Positions 22,676 to 30,620 of a stretch of 39,860 nucleotides of DNA are shown here, piece by piece; within the stretch, counting starts at the first letter, position 1, and every line of letters begins with the position of its first letter. The notes below the pieces were generated by a model that was not told the origin of the DNA, searched no databases, and saw nothing but the letters and a program-made list of their open reading frames with translations. Source of the DNA: Pseudomonadota bacterium (lineage in GTDB: Bacteria; Pseudomonadota; Alphaproteobacteria; Rhizobiales; Devosiaceae); assembly GCA_023387585.1 (NCBI GenBank), contig JAEWHZ010000140.1, forward strand, positions 1 to 39,860, given 5' to 3'. A program made the translations under genes and the position numbers.

Positions 22676-24646
22676 CTAGGGCGATGCCCTTAACGGCTCG
22701 GCAACGGCAAAACCCACCAGCGGCGCCTTGAACAGCGGCGTCTGGCGCTCGTTCCAGACCTCGGCAGCGATGACGGGCACGGTCTCCTGTATCGTAGATG
22801 CCAACTCATCGATGTCGATGACGCCATCCTCGTTCAGGTCGGCATGCTGCAAGGCTTGCAGGATGCTGTAGGTGAACACGCCATGCCCCTCATAGCCTTC
22901 CCAGGCCGTTTCGTAGCTGCTGGACGCGGACAGAAGCGCGCGTCCGGTCGCATTGCCCAGATAGTCCGTAGCGGAGCGGAAGCGCAGATCGCGCCCGACA
23001 AGAGTCTCGACGATGGCACCACTGTCGCAGGTGTCGAACAGCAGCAGGGATTTTTGCGCCGGGATCATCGAAAACCATTCCTGCCATTGCGCATGGCCGA
23101 TGGCAAAATCCCGGATCGACGCCACAGTCGTGCCGGTGAAATCCTGCGGAATGTAGAAATACCGCCCCTCCAGCGTTTTCCCATGTCCCGCCGAGAAGAA
23201 CAGGAAGACGTCGTTGGGACGGATGGCCTGCGCCAGCGACGCGAAGGTCGCGGCGAGATTTTCGCGCGTGACCTCCTCATTGAGCAGAAGATGGGTGAAA
23301 ATTTCGCTGTAAAGGCCGTTGCCCGCCTGCGCGAAGCTCTCCGCCATGCTGGTCGCGTCATGCGTCGCATAGCGCAGGGTCAGCGCATCGAGCGCATAGG
23401 TGTCGACCCCCAGCGCCAGGATATGCAAGCGCGGCTTGCCCAGTTCCCCGCTCTGAACCGTCACATTGAGGACACGCGAACGGCCCTGAATGGTATTTTC
23501 ACGGTTATAGGCCACCAGCTCGATACGGTTTTCACCTTCTGCCAGATGCAGTTCGGCGGCGAATTCCGTAACGCCTGCCGCCGTTTGCTGCGTGACCCCG
23601 TTGACGCGCCATTCCAGGCGTCCGATGCCGCCCCCGCTGTCGGTGAGTTGCGCCCGCGCATGGAAACGGGTTCCGGCCCGCTCCCCGGCTACCTCCGCAA
23701 TCGGCGCCGCACCCGAAAGCAGGATACGCTCGAGCGATACGGTTTGCGCCGCCGCGCGAACCAGCCCCTCGGGATCGCCGTTGAGCGCCTCAGAAACGAG
23801 ATCGGGACGATAAAGGGCATCGCGGAACTTGCTGATGGAAAAGGCGCTGCGCAGCCCTTGGGTGACGCGCAGGTGATCGTCGCCCCCACCGCCTGCGGTA
23901 TAGAAACCTTCCGGCGTCATGATCAGCCATAAGCCATCGGAGAAGACATGGACGGTCACCAGGTGGTCGCCAGTGGTGCCGCTCAGAATGTCGACGGTGC
24001 CATTGTCCTTGAGCCCATTGAGATGCCGCCCATCCAGGGAAGCGCTGATGCTCTTTACAGGGGTATATGGGGCATTGAGGCTCAGTTCCCCCGTTTGCGC
24101 ATCGATGATCTGCAATGTGTCCAGCAGGAGAACAAATCGGCGATCGCGGAGTGCTGCGGCCATCTCGCCCGCCGACGTCCCGGCAAGTCTGCAAAGCCAG
24201 GAATCTTCGGGCAGCGGCAGGGGTTTTACCTGCCATGAACCCGAAGCCATGGACACGATAATCGGCTCCAGGCAATCATCGTCCCATCGGTTCGCCGCGA
24301 TCAGGTCCCCATTGTCCAAATAGAAAAAACTCAGGTTCCATTGCAGCGTCGCGGCTGTCGTATCCCGCATGCGGTCCTTTCCGCCGAGCCGGAGCAAAGC
24401 GGTGACCACCGCTTTGTCGAAGCCTATAAATCCCCGGCCATCAGTGAAAAAAGTACCCAGAAGCCCGGCGTCGTTTGCCGCCAGAAACGCGCTGCCGTCG
24501 CGTGTGTGTACCCATTCGCTGGACGACGCTCCATTATTCCAATCCAGGATCGGCGTGATGTCGGGCAGTGGCGTCCAGGCGAACCAGTTGCTGCGCCAGA
24601 TCGATTGCGCCGCCTTCACCCTTACCCACGGGCTGGGCGCGGACAT
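22676..24646 (-). CDS. Caspase-family protein with EF-hand loop, 5'-truncated
   Basis: The open frame extends to 24922, but everything upstream of about 24580 is antisense to the plus-strand gene at 24558-25208 and looks foreign to the protein. ATG 24646 is the nearest possible start. What remains is part of a WD40-like N-terminal region (SISASLDGRHLNGLKDNGTV), the linker DGLWLIMTPEGFYTAGGGG typical of WD40-caspase proteins, an Ig-like strand region, and an intact caspase domain: LHILALGVDTYALDALTLRY, catalytic His (FFSAGHGKTLEGRYFY, codon 23183-23185) and Cys (LLLFDTCDSGA, codon 23027-23029). Near the C-terminus DLNEDGVIDIDE (22805-22840) is a perfect EF-hand loop, suggesting Ca2+ control. 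Homologues should be longer at the N-terminus, and no signal peptide or shared motif is left. Confidence 0.75.
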   Translation of the reverse strand: MSAPSPWVRVKAAQSIWRSNWFAWTPLPDITPILDWNNGASSSEWVHTRDGSAFLAANDAGLLGTFFTDGRGFIGFDKAVVTALLRLGGKDRMRDTTAATLQWNLSFFYLDNGDLIAANRWDDDCLEPIIVSMASGSWQVKPLPLPEDSWLCRLAGTSAGEMAAALRDRRFVLLLDTLQIIDAQTGELSLNAPYTPVKSISASLDGRHLNGLKDNGTVDILSGTTGDHLVTVHVFSDGLWLIMTPEGFYTAGGGGDDHLRVTQGLRSAFSISKFRDALYRPDLVSEALNGDPEGLVRAAAQTVSLERILLSGAAPIAEVAGERAGTRFHARAQLTDSGGGIGRLEWRVNGVTQQTAAGVTEFAAELHLAEGENRIELVAYNRENTIQGRSRVLNVTVQSGELGKPRLHILALGVDTYALDALTLRYATHDATSMAESFAQAGNGLYSEIFTHLLLNEEVTRENLAATFASLAQAIRPNDVFLFFSAGHGKTLEGRYFYIPQDFTGTTVASIRDFAIGHAQWQEWFSMIPAQKSLLLFDTCDSGAIVETLVGRDLRFRSATDYLGNATGRALLSASSSYETAWEGYEGHGVFTYSILQALQHADLNEDGVIDIDELASTIQETVPVIAAEVWNERQTPLFKAPLVGFAVAEPLRASP

Positions 24647-25208
24647 TGCGCTCGACGTTCCCGATGGCTGGTCGACGACGGGCTTCATCCGCACCACGGG
24701 CCCAGCGGGCGAAACGGCAGTGCATGTCCGCTCCGACGGGACGCGCCATGGCGCAGAGGGCGAGCCCGACGAAACCAACCGCCCCTGGCTCAGCCTGGCC
24801 TGCCGGGACGGCGCCATCGTGCCTTCGCTGTTCTGGCCCGGCCTGCCGCCGCTATGGCGGGGGCGCGAGGCGGTGACCGTCAACATTGCCGGGAAGTTCG
24901 ACAGCAAGAAGGTGGAGTACAAGGAACCATCCCCCTATGCGCTGCTGCCGGACGCGGCCGGCCGGGTGCTTGCCGTCGCGCCGGCAGATGCCGAGGCCTT
25001 CCTGGCCGAACTACTGGCCTATCCCGCGCCGACGGAGACCGCGACCTTCCATCACTTCACGCTGGAGGTCGAGGGCGACACGCCCCTCGCCAGCAAGTTT
25101 ACCCTCCGGCATCCGCTGACGACGCTCAACGGCGAAACCGCGCATATGGCCGATGGCATGGATGCAGCCTGCGCAGGGCTGCTGACCGCCGCAATGGAAA
25201 GGTCGTGA
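24558..25208 (+). CDS. Uncharacterised cargo protein at a rearrangement junction
   Basis: The plus-strand frame from ATG 24558 (MSGSGVQANQLLRQIDCAAF) gives 216 aa; the frame stays open to 24369, but that part is antisense to the caspase gene. Segments include DIALDVPDGWSTTGFIRTTG and RPWLSLACRDGAIVPSLFWP. The C-terminal region YALLPDAAGRVLAVAPADAE...MADGMDAACAGLLTAAME is clearly similar to the next frame at 25264. There is no signal peptide. I do not recognise the family. It faces the opposite way to the secreted cargo, and its 5' end coincides with the break in the caspase gene, so it may itself be 5'-truncated. Confidence 0.6.
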   Translation: MSGSGVQANQLLRQIDCAAFTLTHGLGADIALDVPDGWSTTGFIRTTGPAGETAVHVRSDGTRHGAEGEPDETNRPWLSLACRDGAIVPSLFWPGLPPLWRGREAVTVNIAGKFDSKKVEYKEPSPYALLPDAAGRVLAVAPADAEAFLAELLAYPAPTETATFHHFTLEVEGDTPLASKFTLRHPLTTLNGETAHMADGMDAACAGLLTAAMERS

Positions 25209-25263
25209 CCGAATCGAAGTGAGCTTTGTCGCACTGTCCTAACAAGACACAGCCACCTATCTC

Positions 25264-25551
25264 ATGCTGTTCGACGCCGATGGCGGATTGCTCACGGCGG
25301 GGTCGGGCGACACCGGAGCCTTCCTGCGCGACATATTTGCCAGCCGCGCCGATAGAACCGTCGTCTGGGAAGGTACTGAAAGGCCGCTGAGCTATTATGC
25401 GCTCACGCTGGCGACGGAAGGCCGGACACCGCTTATTGCCGAGTTCAGCTTCATTTCCCGCTCGGCTGTATCGGAAGATGAGCCTTCGCCGTTATGGGAG
25501 GGTATGGACGCGGCCTGCGGTCTCGTCCTCAGCGCCGCCATGGGAGAATAG
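25264..25551 (+). pseudogene. 5'-truncated paralogue of the gene at 24558-25208
   Basis: This 95-aa frame (MLFDADGGLLTAGSGDTGAF...MDAACGLVLSAAM) aligns with only the C-terminal third of the preceding gene: LPDAAGRVLAVAPADAEAFL corresponds to LFDADGGLLTAGSGDTGAFL, and GMDAACAGLLTAAM to GMDAACGLVLSAAM. The similarity begins right after an in-frame TAA a few codons upstream of ATG 25264, and no ribosome-binding site is seen. It is best read as the remnant of a tandem duplicate that lost its 5' part, although it could still encode a small protein. Confidence 0.6.
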
Positions 25552-25565
25552 GCGTGCCGCTTCGC

Positions 25566-25805
25566 TCACTCGCCGGCCTGCCACGTCGTCTTCCCACAAA
25601 AGCTCTCCTTCCCCAGTCTGGCCCACAGCGTTCGCGCCCGTTCGCCATCCTCGCTGTTGAGCTTTTCGACCATCCAGAGCATCGCGCCGTAGATTGTGGC
25701 GCGATCATCGCCTGTCAGGTCCACGATGCCGGATTTGACGATGAGACCGCCGAGTTCGATCAGGTGGCGCGTTCGTTTGCGGCGCTCGATCTGCCATGTG
25801 CGCAT
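25566..25805 (-). CDS. traD: Conjugal transfer protein TraD
   Basis: This 79-aa protein has the signature of the small TraD family found beside traC in rhizobial plasmids and related elements: MRTWQIERRKRTRHLIELGG, LIVKSGIVDLTGDDRATIYG and AMLWMVEKLNSED. Its role in transfer is accessory and poorly defined; it is not the large coupling ATPase of F plasmids with the same name. It follows traC by 1 bp on the minus strand, divergent from traA across the oriT-like region, which is the Ti-plasmid arrangement. No traG coupling protein follows here. Confidence 0.87.
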   Translation of the reverse strand: MRTWQIERRKRTRHLIELGGLIVKSGIVDLTGDDRATIYGAMLWMVEKLNSEDGERARTLWARLGKESFCGKTTWQAGE

Positions 25806-25806
25806 G

Positions 25807-26145
25807 TCATTGCGCGCCCGCGTTGCCTGATGCCGGTTGCGCGCTGCCCGGTTGCGTTGGAGCGCCGCCAGTGTCGCGGTCAGGCGCTGATCCAGTTCGC
25901 CGCGACCGGCCTTGAAAGAATGCGGCCCCGCGCTTGGCCCATGCCTCCCTCTTTGCGGGGTCTTTCGTTTCGGCCAGTGCGACTAGCGCACCGGCCAATT
26001 CGTCGGCGGTAAGCGCATCCGCCCCGGTGGCGATGACCAGTTCGCCAAGCTGCTGCACCTTGCGGGATTTGAGTTCCCGCGCCTTGTCTTCCAGCGCCTT
26101 CAGTTCCGCGTCATAGTCCCGTGGCTTGCGCATCATCATCTCCAT
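25807..26145 (-). CDS. traC: Conjugal transfer protein TraC
   Basis: This 112-aa protein matches the Ti-type TraC family (KPRDYDAELKALEDKARELK, RKVQQLGELVIATGADALTA, DELAGALVALAETKD), an accessory DNA-processing factor that probably binds near oriT. The C-terminal 30 residues are low-complexity. The first ATG (26145) begins MEMMMRKPRD; GGAG inside that codon run lies 6 nt before ATG 26133, so MRKPRDYD may be the true start. It is co-transcribed with traD and divergent from traA. Confidence 0.88.
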   Translation of the reverse strand: MEMMMRKPRDYDAELKALEDKARELKSRKVQQLGELVIATGADALTADELAGALVALAETKDPAKREAWAKRGAAFFQGRSRRTGSAPDRDTGGAPTQPGSAQPASGNAGAQ

Positions 26146-26240
26146 AAGCTGTTGATGCAGTGATGATAGTTGCGCGGACGGCAGAACGCAGTATTGTTGC
26201 CGGGACGGTGTGGCACGGCCCGGTCCATCCCGAGATTTTT

Positions 26241-26280
26241 TCGAGGGAGGGCGCGCTTATACGTCGTTCCGACGTGCGCT
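26241..26280. other. oriT-like site (Ti/RSF1010 type)
   Basis: The traC-traA gap contains GGGCGCGCTTATACGTCG, followed by a 6-bp inverted repeat ACGTCG-TTC-CGACGT (26261-26275). The order G-rich-GCGC, TTATACGTCG and inverted repeat matches the rhizobial/Ti plasmid oriT pattern as I recall it, and the location between divergent traC and traA is the classical one. The nick would be expected in the GGGCGCGCTTA stretch just left of the repeat. The match is by eye. Confidence 0.68.
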
Positions 26281-26304
26281 TGACCGTGGCAATGCTTGAT
26301 CGCG

Positions 26305-29292
26305 ATGGCGATCTATCATCTTCACGTCAAGGTCATTGGCCGCAAGGCTGGGTCGAGTGCAGTGGCGTCCGCCGCCTACCGCTCGGCTTCGCGGATGCGT
26401 GACGAGCGCATCGACCGCGTGCAGGATTTTTCCGCCAAGCGCGGCGTCGTCCATTCCGAGGTGATGCTGCCGGATGGCGCACCGGAGCAATGGTCCGACC
26501 GAGAACGGCTCTGGAATGACGTTGAAGCCGTCGAGGTCAGGAAGGACGCCCAGCTTGCCCGCGAGGTGGAGTTTGCCATTCCCCGCGAGATGACGCAGGC
26601 GCAGGGCATCGAACTCGCCCGCGACTTCGCCCAAGCCGAATTTGTCGATCAGGGCATGATCGCCGATTTGAATGTCCATTGGGACGTCGGCGAGGACGGG
26701 ATGCCCAAACCCCACGCCCACGTCATGCTGACCATGCGCAGCGTGAACGAGAACGGTTTCGGCCAGAAGGTCCGGGACTGGAACCGCACCGAGATGGTCG
26801 AGCGTTGGCGCGAACGCTGGGCCGAGCATGTCAACGAACGGCTGGCCGAACTCGACATCGACGCCCGGATCGACCACCGCAGCCTTGAGGCGCAGGGCAT
26901 CGGGCTTGAGCCGCAGAGCCAGATCGGCGCACCCGCGCAGCGCATCGAGGGCGAAGGGATCGAGGCCGCCGACCGCGCGGACATGCACCGGGAAATTGCC
27001 CGCAACAACGGCGAGCGCATCATCGCCGATCCTTCGGTGGCACTGGGCGCGATCACACATCAGCAATCCACCTTCACGCGCCGCGACATGGCGATATTCG
27101 CGCACCGGCACAGCGACGGCATCGAGCAGTTCAACGAGGTGATGGACGCAATGGGCAACGCGCCCGATCTGGTCGAACTTGGCAAGGATTCTCGCGGCGA
27201 GGATCGGTTCACGACCCGCGACATGATCGAGGCCGAACAGCGGCTCCATCGCGCGGCCGAGATGATGGCCGAGCGCGAGCGCCATGAGGCGAACGAAGCC
27301 GATAGAGAAGCAGCACTTGCGCGCGCCGAACAGCGCGGCCTTGTCCTGTCCGGCGAGCAGGCCGACGCGCTGGCACATGTCACGGACGGGCGCGATCTCG
27401 GCATCGTTGTCGGCTATGCCGGGACGGGAAAGAGCGCCATGCTGGGCGTAGCGCGCGAGGCATGGGAGGCGTCGGGCTACGAGGTTCGCGGCGTTGCCCT
27501 GTCTGGCATCGCGGCGGAAAATCTGGAAGGTGGATCGGGCATAGCCTCGCGCACCATCGCCAGCATGGAACATGGCTGGCAGCAGGGCCGTGACATGCTC
27601 ACGGCGCGCGACGTACTTGTCATCGACGAGGCGGGGATGGTCGGCACGCGCCAGTTGGAGCGCGTGCTGTCTCATGCAGCGGAAGCAGGCGCAAAGGTTG
27701 TGCTGGTCGGCGATCCGCAACAGCTCCAATCCATCGAAGCGGGCGCGGCGTTCCGGTCGATCCACGACCGTCACGGTGGCGTCGAGATTCATGAGGTCCG
27801 CCGCCAGCGCGAGGACTGGCAGCGTGATGCCACCCGCGATCTGGCGACCGGCCGAACCGGCGATGCGATCAGCGCCTATGACCGTCACGACATGGTGCAT
27901 TCTGTCGAAACACGCGAACAGGCTCGCGACGATCTGATCGGCCGCTGGGACCGCGACCGGCAGGCGTCACCGGACAGCAGCAGGATCATCCTCACCCACA
28001 CCAATGCCGAGGTGCGGGAACTCAACCAAGCCGCCCGCGACAGGATGCGGGAGGCGGGCGATCTGGGTGAGGACGTGCGCATCACCGTCGAGCGCGGTGA
28101 ACGCAGCTTCGCCGCCGGGGATCGCGTCATGTTCCTGCAAAACGAGCGCGGGCTTGGCGTCAAGAACGGTACGCTTGGCACCATCGAACAGGTCAGCACG
28201 CAGTCCATGAATGTGCAGACCGACGATGGCCGGTCCATCTCGTTTGACCTGAAAGACTACAACCGCATCGACCACGGCTATGCCGCGACCATCCACAAGG
28301 CGCAGGGCATGACGGTGGATCGGACGCATGTTCTGGCGACGCCAGGTATGGACGCGCATGGCAGTTATGTCGCCTTGTCGCGCCACCGTGACGGCATGGA
28401 CCTGCACTATGGCCGCGACGATTTTTCGAGTCAGGATAAATTGGTGGATACCCTGTCGCGCGACCGCGCCAAGGATATGGCGACCGACTATGAAAAGCAG
28501 ATCGACCCGGCGCAGAGCTACGCCGAGCGGCGGGGCATCACCGTCCATGCCCATGATACCGCCGTCGAACAGGTGCGCGTGCCGGACAATGCCGTTGACC
28601 GGATTGGCGACATCATCTTCAGCGTGCGCGAGTACCGTGGCGGCGCGGAGATGCCGGAAAGGGAGGCGACCGGCAGGGGAATAAGGCAGGAGATCGAGGT
28701 GGTGGCGCAGGACGCCGGAATAGACCCGGAAGACGCCTTGCGCCACGCCCGCAGAATGGCGCTCATGCGCCATGCCCATGCCGTTGGCCAGGTCTTCAAC
28801 GCCGAGGATGCCGGGAGCAGGGCCAGCCCCGCGCAATGGGATGAACTGGTCGATGCCCGCAAGGCATTCGACGAGGTGCGGCCCTATGGCTGGCAGGACG
28901 CCGAAGCGGCCTATGCCAAGGATGAGAGCCTTGCCCATGAGGCGGGATCGGGCAAGGTCAATCGCGCCATCCGTGCCCTGCAATTGGAAACCGAGATTCG
29001 CACCAGCCCGGAGCGCCGTGCGGATCGTTTCGTGGAAAGGTTCCGGGACCTCAAACAGACAGGCGAACGGCAATATGCGGCAGGCGACTATTCCGGTTAC
29101 AGGTCCGCACGCGCGGAGATGGGCAACATGGCCCAGAGCCTCGAACGTGATCCGCAGCTCGAATCCCTGCTCGAAGGCCGCAAGAAGCAACTCGGCATCG
29201 GCATGGATTTCGACTCAGGGATGAGGCTTGGCCGGCAACTCGCTCTCAGTCACGGTCTTGGCAGAGGCCGGGATCTGGGTATCGGAATGTAG
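26305..29292 (+). CDS. traA: Ti-type TraA relaxase/helicase (MobA/MobL family)
   Basis: This 995-aa conjugative relaxase nicks oriT and unwinds the transferred strand. The start is ATG 26305 (MAIYHLHVKVIGRKAGSSAV); the frame opens slightly earlier with TTG. The relaxase domain (about 1-220) has AAYRSASRM, NVHWDVGE and the metal-binding MPKPHAHVMLT (His137 and His139). The RecD-like helicase begins at about 340 with Walker A GYAGTGKSAM (about 370-379), DEAGMVGTRQLERV and VLVGDPQQLQSIEAG, with later motifs ATIHKAQGMTVDRTHV and SYVALSRHRDG. Length and domain order match the family. With no type IV secretion genes nearby, it should act by mobilization in trans. Confidence 0.95.
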   Translation: MAIYHLHVKVIGRKAGSSAVASAAYRSASRMRDERIDRVQDFSAKRGVVHSEVMLPDGAPEQWSDRERLWNDVEAVEVRKDAQLAREVEFAIPREMTQAQGIELARDFAQAEFVDQGMIADLNVHWDVGEDGMPKPHAHVMLTMRSVNENGFGQKVRDWNRTEMVERWRERWAEHVNERLAELDIDARIDHRSLEAQGIGLEPQSQIGAPAQRIEGEGIEAADRADMHREIARNNGERIIADPSVALGAITHQQSTFTRRDMAIFAHRHSDGIEQFNEVMDAMGNAPDLVELGKDSRGEDRFTTRDMIEAEQRLHRAAEMMAERERHEANEADREAALARAEQRGLVLSGEQADALAHVTDGRDLGIVVGYAGTGKSAMLGVAREAWEASGYEVRGVALSGIAAENLEGGSGIASRTIASMEHGWQQGRDMLTARDVLVIDEAGMVGTRQLERVLSHAAEAGAKVVLVGDPQQLQSIEAGAAFRSIHDRHGGVEIHEVRRQREDWQRDATRDLATGRTGDAISAYDRHDMVHSVETREQARDDLIGRWDRDRQASPDSSRIILTHTNAEVRELNQAARDRMREAGDLGEDVRITVERGERSFAAGDRVMFLQNERGLGVKNGTLGTIEQVSTQSMNVQTDDGRSISFDLKDYNRIDHGYAATIHKAQGMTVDRTHVLATPGMDAHGSYVALSRHRDGMDLHYGRDDFSSQDKLVDTLSRDRAKDMATDYEKQIDPAQSYAERRGITVHAHDTAVEQVRVPDNAVDRIGDIIFSVREYRGGAEMPEREATGRGIRQEIEVVAQDAGIDPEDALRHARRMALMRHAHAVGQVFNAEDAGSRASPAQWDELVDARKAFDEVRPYGWQDAEAAYAKDESLAHEAGSGKVNRAIRALQLETEIRTSPERRADRFVERFRDLKQTGERQYAAGDYSGYRSARAEMGNMAQSLERDPQLESLLEGRKKQLGIGMDFDSGMRLGRQLALSHGLGRGRDLGIGM

Positions 29293-29787
29293 AACCGTCC
29301 CATCGTCGCCGTCTTCGTTCATACTGCCGCGATAGCCATCAGGATTGGAACCGAATGGTTTGGAAAATGCCTTTGTTGCTTCCCGAGATGGGGCCGGACC
29401 TGAACCGGGCAGTCAAGGCCGCAGCCGCTTCGCGGTGGCCTTCGGCCAGCCTTGACGGCTCCGGTTCACGGCCCGGCAAAACGTGAGGAAGCAAGTAAGG
29501 CTTGACGGGAGCGCTGGCGCTCCGTTTGCGAGGTAAGCGGCTTGGGCGCGGTCGGTTTCGTGACGGCACGAGCCAGATCGAATCAGGCTACCGCGTCGGC
29601 CAGAATGGGTCTTCATCAAGGAAAACTGCCTGAGCTGGGATCGAGCGGCGGATTCTATCTTTTTCCTATTTACCGCCGATTGCACGCTACAGCACGACGA
29701 CGCAAAAAATCCTCTTGCGCGCGCGTAACGTCTTGCTCTCACTGGATCAGGGGCATCCAGAAACAAGCAGCAGGAGGCAAAGCTGCC
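29293..29787. other. Non-coding gap with a long imperfect inverted repeat
   Basis: Between traA and alpA no convincing gene is present; the frames here look like shadows. The main structure is a long imperfect inverted repeat at about 29373-29496. The inner arms are TGAACCGGGCAGTCAAGG (29401-29418) and CCTTGACGGCTCCGGTTCA (29450-29468); the outer parts TTGCTTCC (left) and GGAAGCAA (right) also pair. A second perfect hairpin, GGAGCGC-TG-GCGCTCC, lies at 29508-29523. It could be a structured RNA, a replication or excision site, or the control region of alpA. Confidence 0.5.
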
Positions 29788-30030
29788 ATGCCCGCACCAG
29801 ACCGCATCATCCGTATGGAGACCGTTCGCGCCCGCACCGGCCTCTCCCGGTCCACCATCTACCGCAAGATCAAAGAAGGCACATTCCCGCCCCAGCTCAG
29901 GATCAGCATCCACGGCGCGGGATGGCGGGAATCCGACATCAATAGCTGGGTTGCCAACCCCGTGACGTGGCGTGCCGCCAATGAAAACGAAGCCCCAGGC
30001 GGGAAGGCGGTCGACCATGATGCCGGATGA
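29788..30030 (+). CDS. alpA: AlpA-family transcriptional regulator
   Basis: This 80-aa protein belongs to the AlpA/excisionase-like helix-turn-helix family: RIIRMETVRARTGLSRSTIY, then RKIKEGTFPPQLRIS and GWRESDINSWV. ATG 29788 is chosen because AGGAGG lies 10 nt upstream; the open frame reaches back to 29542 but without coding character. In phage-like and integrative elements AlpA proteins activate integrase or excision genes; here it probably controls the downstream genes toward the serine recombinase. It overlaps the next small gene by 14 bp. Confidence 0.88.
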   Translation: MPAPDRIIRMETVRARTGLSRSTIYRKIKEGTFPPQLRISIHGAGWRESDINSWVANPVTWRAANENEAPGGKAVDHDAG

Positions 30031-30268
30031 CCCGCCCGAACCCGGCAGCTACCCCGTTCCCGCCAACGATAACGACAGTGCGAACGGCCCCGATCCCGAG
30101 GCTCTGCGCAAGCTCGATGCGGTCGCGCGCCGGCTCGCCCGCATCATCGGCCGCCGCATGGCGCGCGAGGACTTCGAGAAGACTATTCGTGCCGCCAATG
30201 ATAACCAGCCATCCAGGAGCCGGACAGATGCCAACGATCAACATTCCGGCGATGATGACGAACCGTAG
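30017..30268 (+). CDS. Small hypothetical protein overlapping alpA
   Basis: This 83-aa frame starts at the double ATG 30017/30020 inside the alpA 3' end. It has a charged, flexible N-terminus (PDDPPEPGSYPVPANDNDSA), a central helix (EALRKLDAVARRLARIIGRR) and a second ANDN motif (IRAANDNQPSR). The overlap implies coupling with alpA. The paired ANDN motifs and position suggest a conserved small partner in this type of element, but no function is known. Confidence 0.6.
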   Translation: MMPDDPPEPGSYPVPANDNDSANGPDPEALRKLDAVARRLARIIGRRMAREDFEKTIRAANDNQPSRSRTDANDQHSGDDDEP

Positions 30269-30315
30269 CAGGCGGGATTCTGGTCTTTTCCATTGAAAGA
30301 TCGGGATAGAAATGC

Positions 30316-30336
30316 TATCTAGATTACATATCTAGA
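30316..30336. promoter_or_regulatory. Candidate VapB operator
   Basis: Two direct copies of TATCTAGA (30316-30323 and 30329-30336), each containing the palindrome TCTAGA and set 13 bp apart, lie just upstream of the AGGAGG and start codon of vapB. Antitoxins of this type repress their own operon through paired palindromic half-sites, so this is the likely autoregulatory site. Confidence 0.55.
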
Positions 30337-30347
30337 AGGAGGCAGAT

Positions 30348-30620
30348 ATGGCCTTGAGCATCAAGACCGAGGAAGCGGACCGGCTGGCGCGGGAACTGTC
30401 TCGCATGACCGGCGAGACCATGACGGACGCCATTACCCAAGCCATGCGCGAGCGGCTGGAACGGCTGCGCGCCGAGCAGGAGGCGCAGCACGACTACATT
30501 TCCCGCATGAAGGCTTTCGTGCGCGAGCGCGCCGGACGCTATGACCGTCGCCCGGTCACGAAACAAGAATGGGATGAGGCAGTCGGCGACACGCCTGAAG
30601 AGCTTGGCTTCTCCCGATGA
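30348..30620 (+). CDS. vapB: Type II antitoxin, VapB family
   Basis: This 90-aa protein matches the Psk/VapB antitoxin family: MALSIKTEEADRLARELSRM, TGETMTDAITQAMRERLERL, then a charged C-terminal toxin-binding part ending DEAVGDTPEELGFSR. The N-terminal half should form the DNA-binding dimer. AGGAGG lies 6 nt before the ATG. The stop overlaps the vapC start by 4 bp (ATGA), the usual arrangement. Confidence 0.9.
   Translation: MALSIKTEEADRLARELSRMTGETMTDAITQAMRERLERLRAEQEAQHDYISRMKAFVRERAGRYDRRPVTKQEWDEAVGDTPEELGFSR

Noticed and set aside
22844..23932. 362-aa plus-strand frame opposite the caspase domain
   Set aside because: Antisense to codons for the catalytic His and Cys, so it is a shadow.
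26257..27900. 547-aa minus-strand frame within traA
   Set aside because: It is antisense to the relaxase-helicase, whose motifs are clear, and it covers the oriT side; it has no domain features.
27967..29190. 407-aa minus-strand frame within the traA 3' half
   Set aside because: Antisense shadow of the TraA helicase region.
29542..29787. 82-codon N-terminal extension of the AlpA frame
   Set aside because: No AlpA homology pattern in this part, and a strong AGGAGG precedes ATG 29788.
30316..30336. Repeated TATCTAGA considered as a CRISPR-like or att repeat
   Set aside because: Only two short copies exist, directly before vapB; an antitoxin operator explains them.
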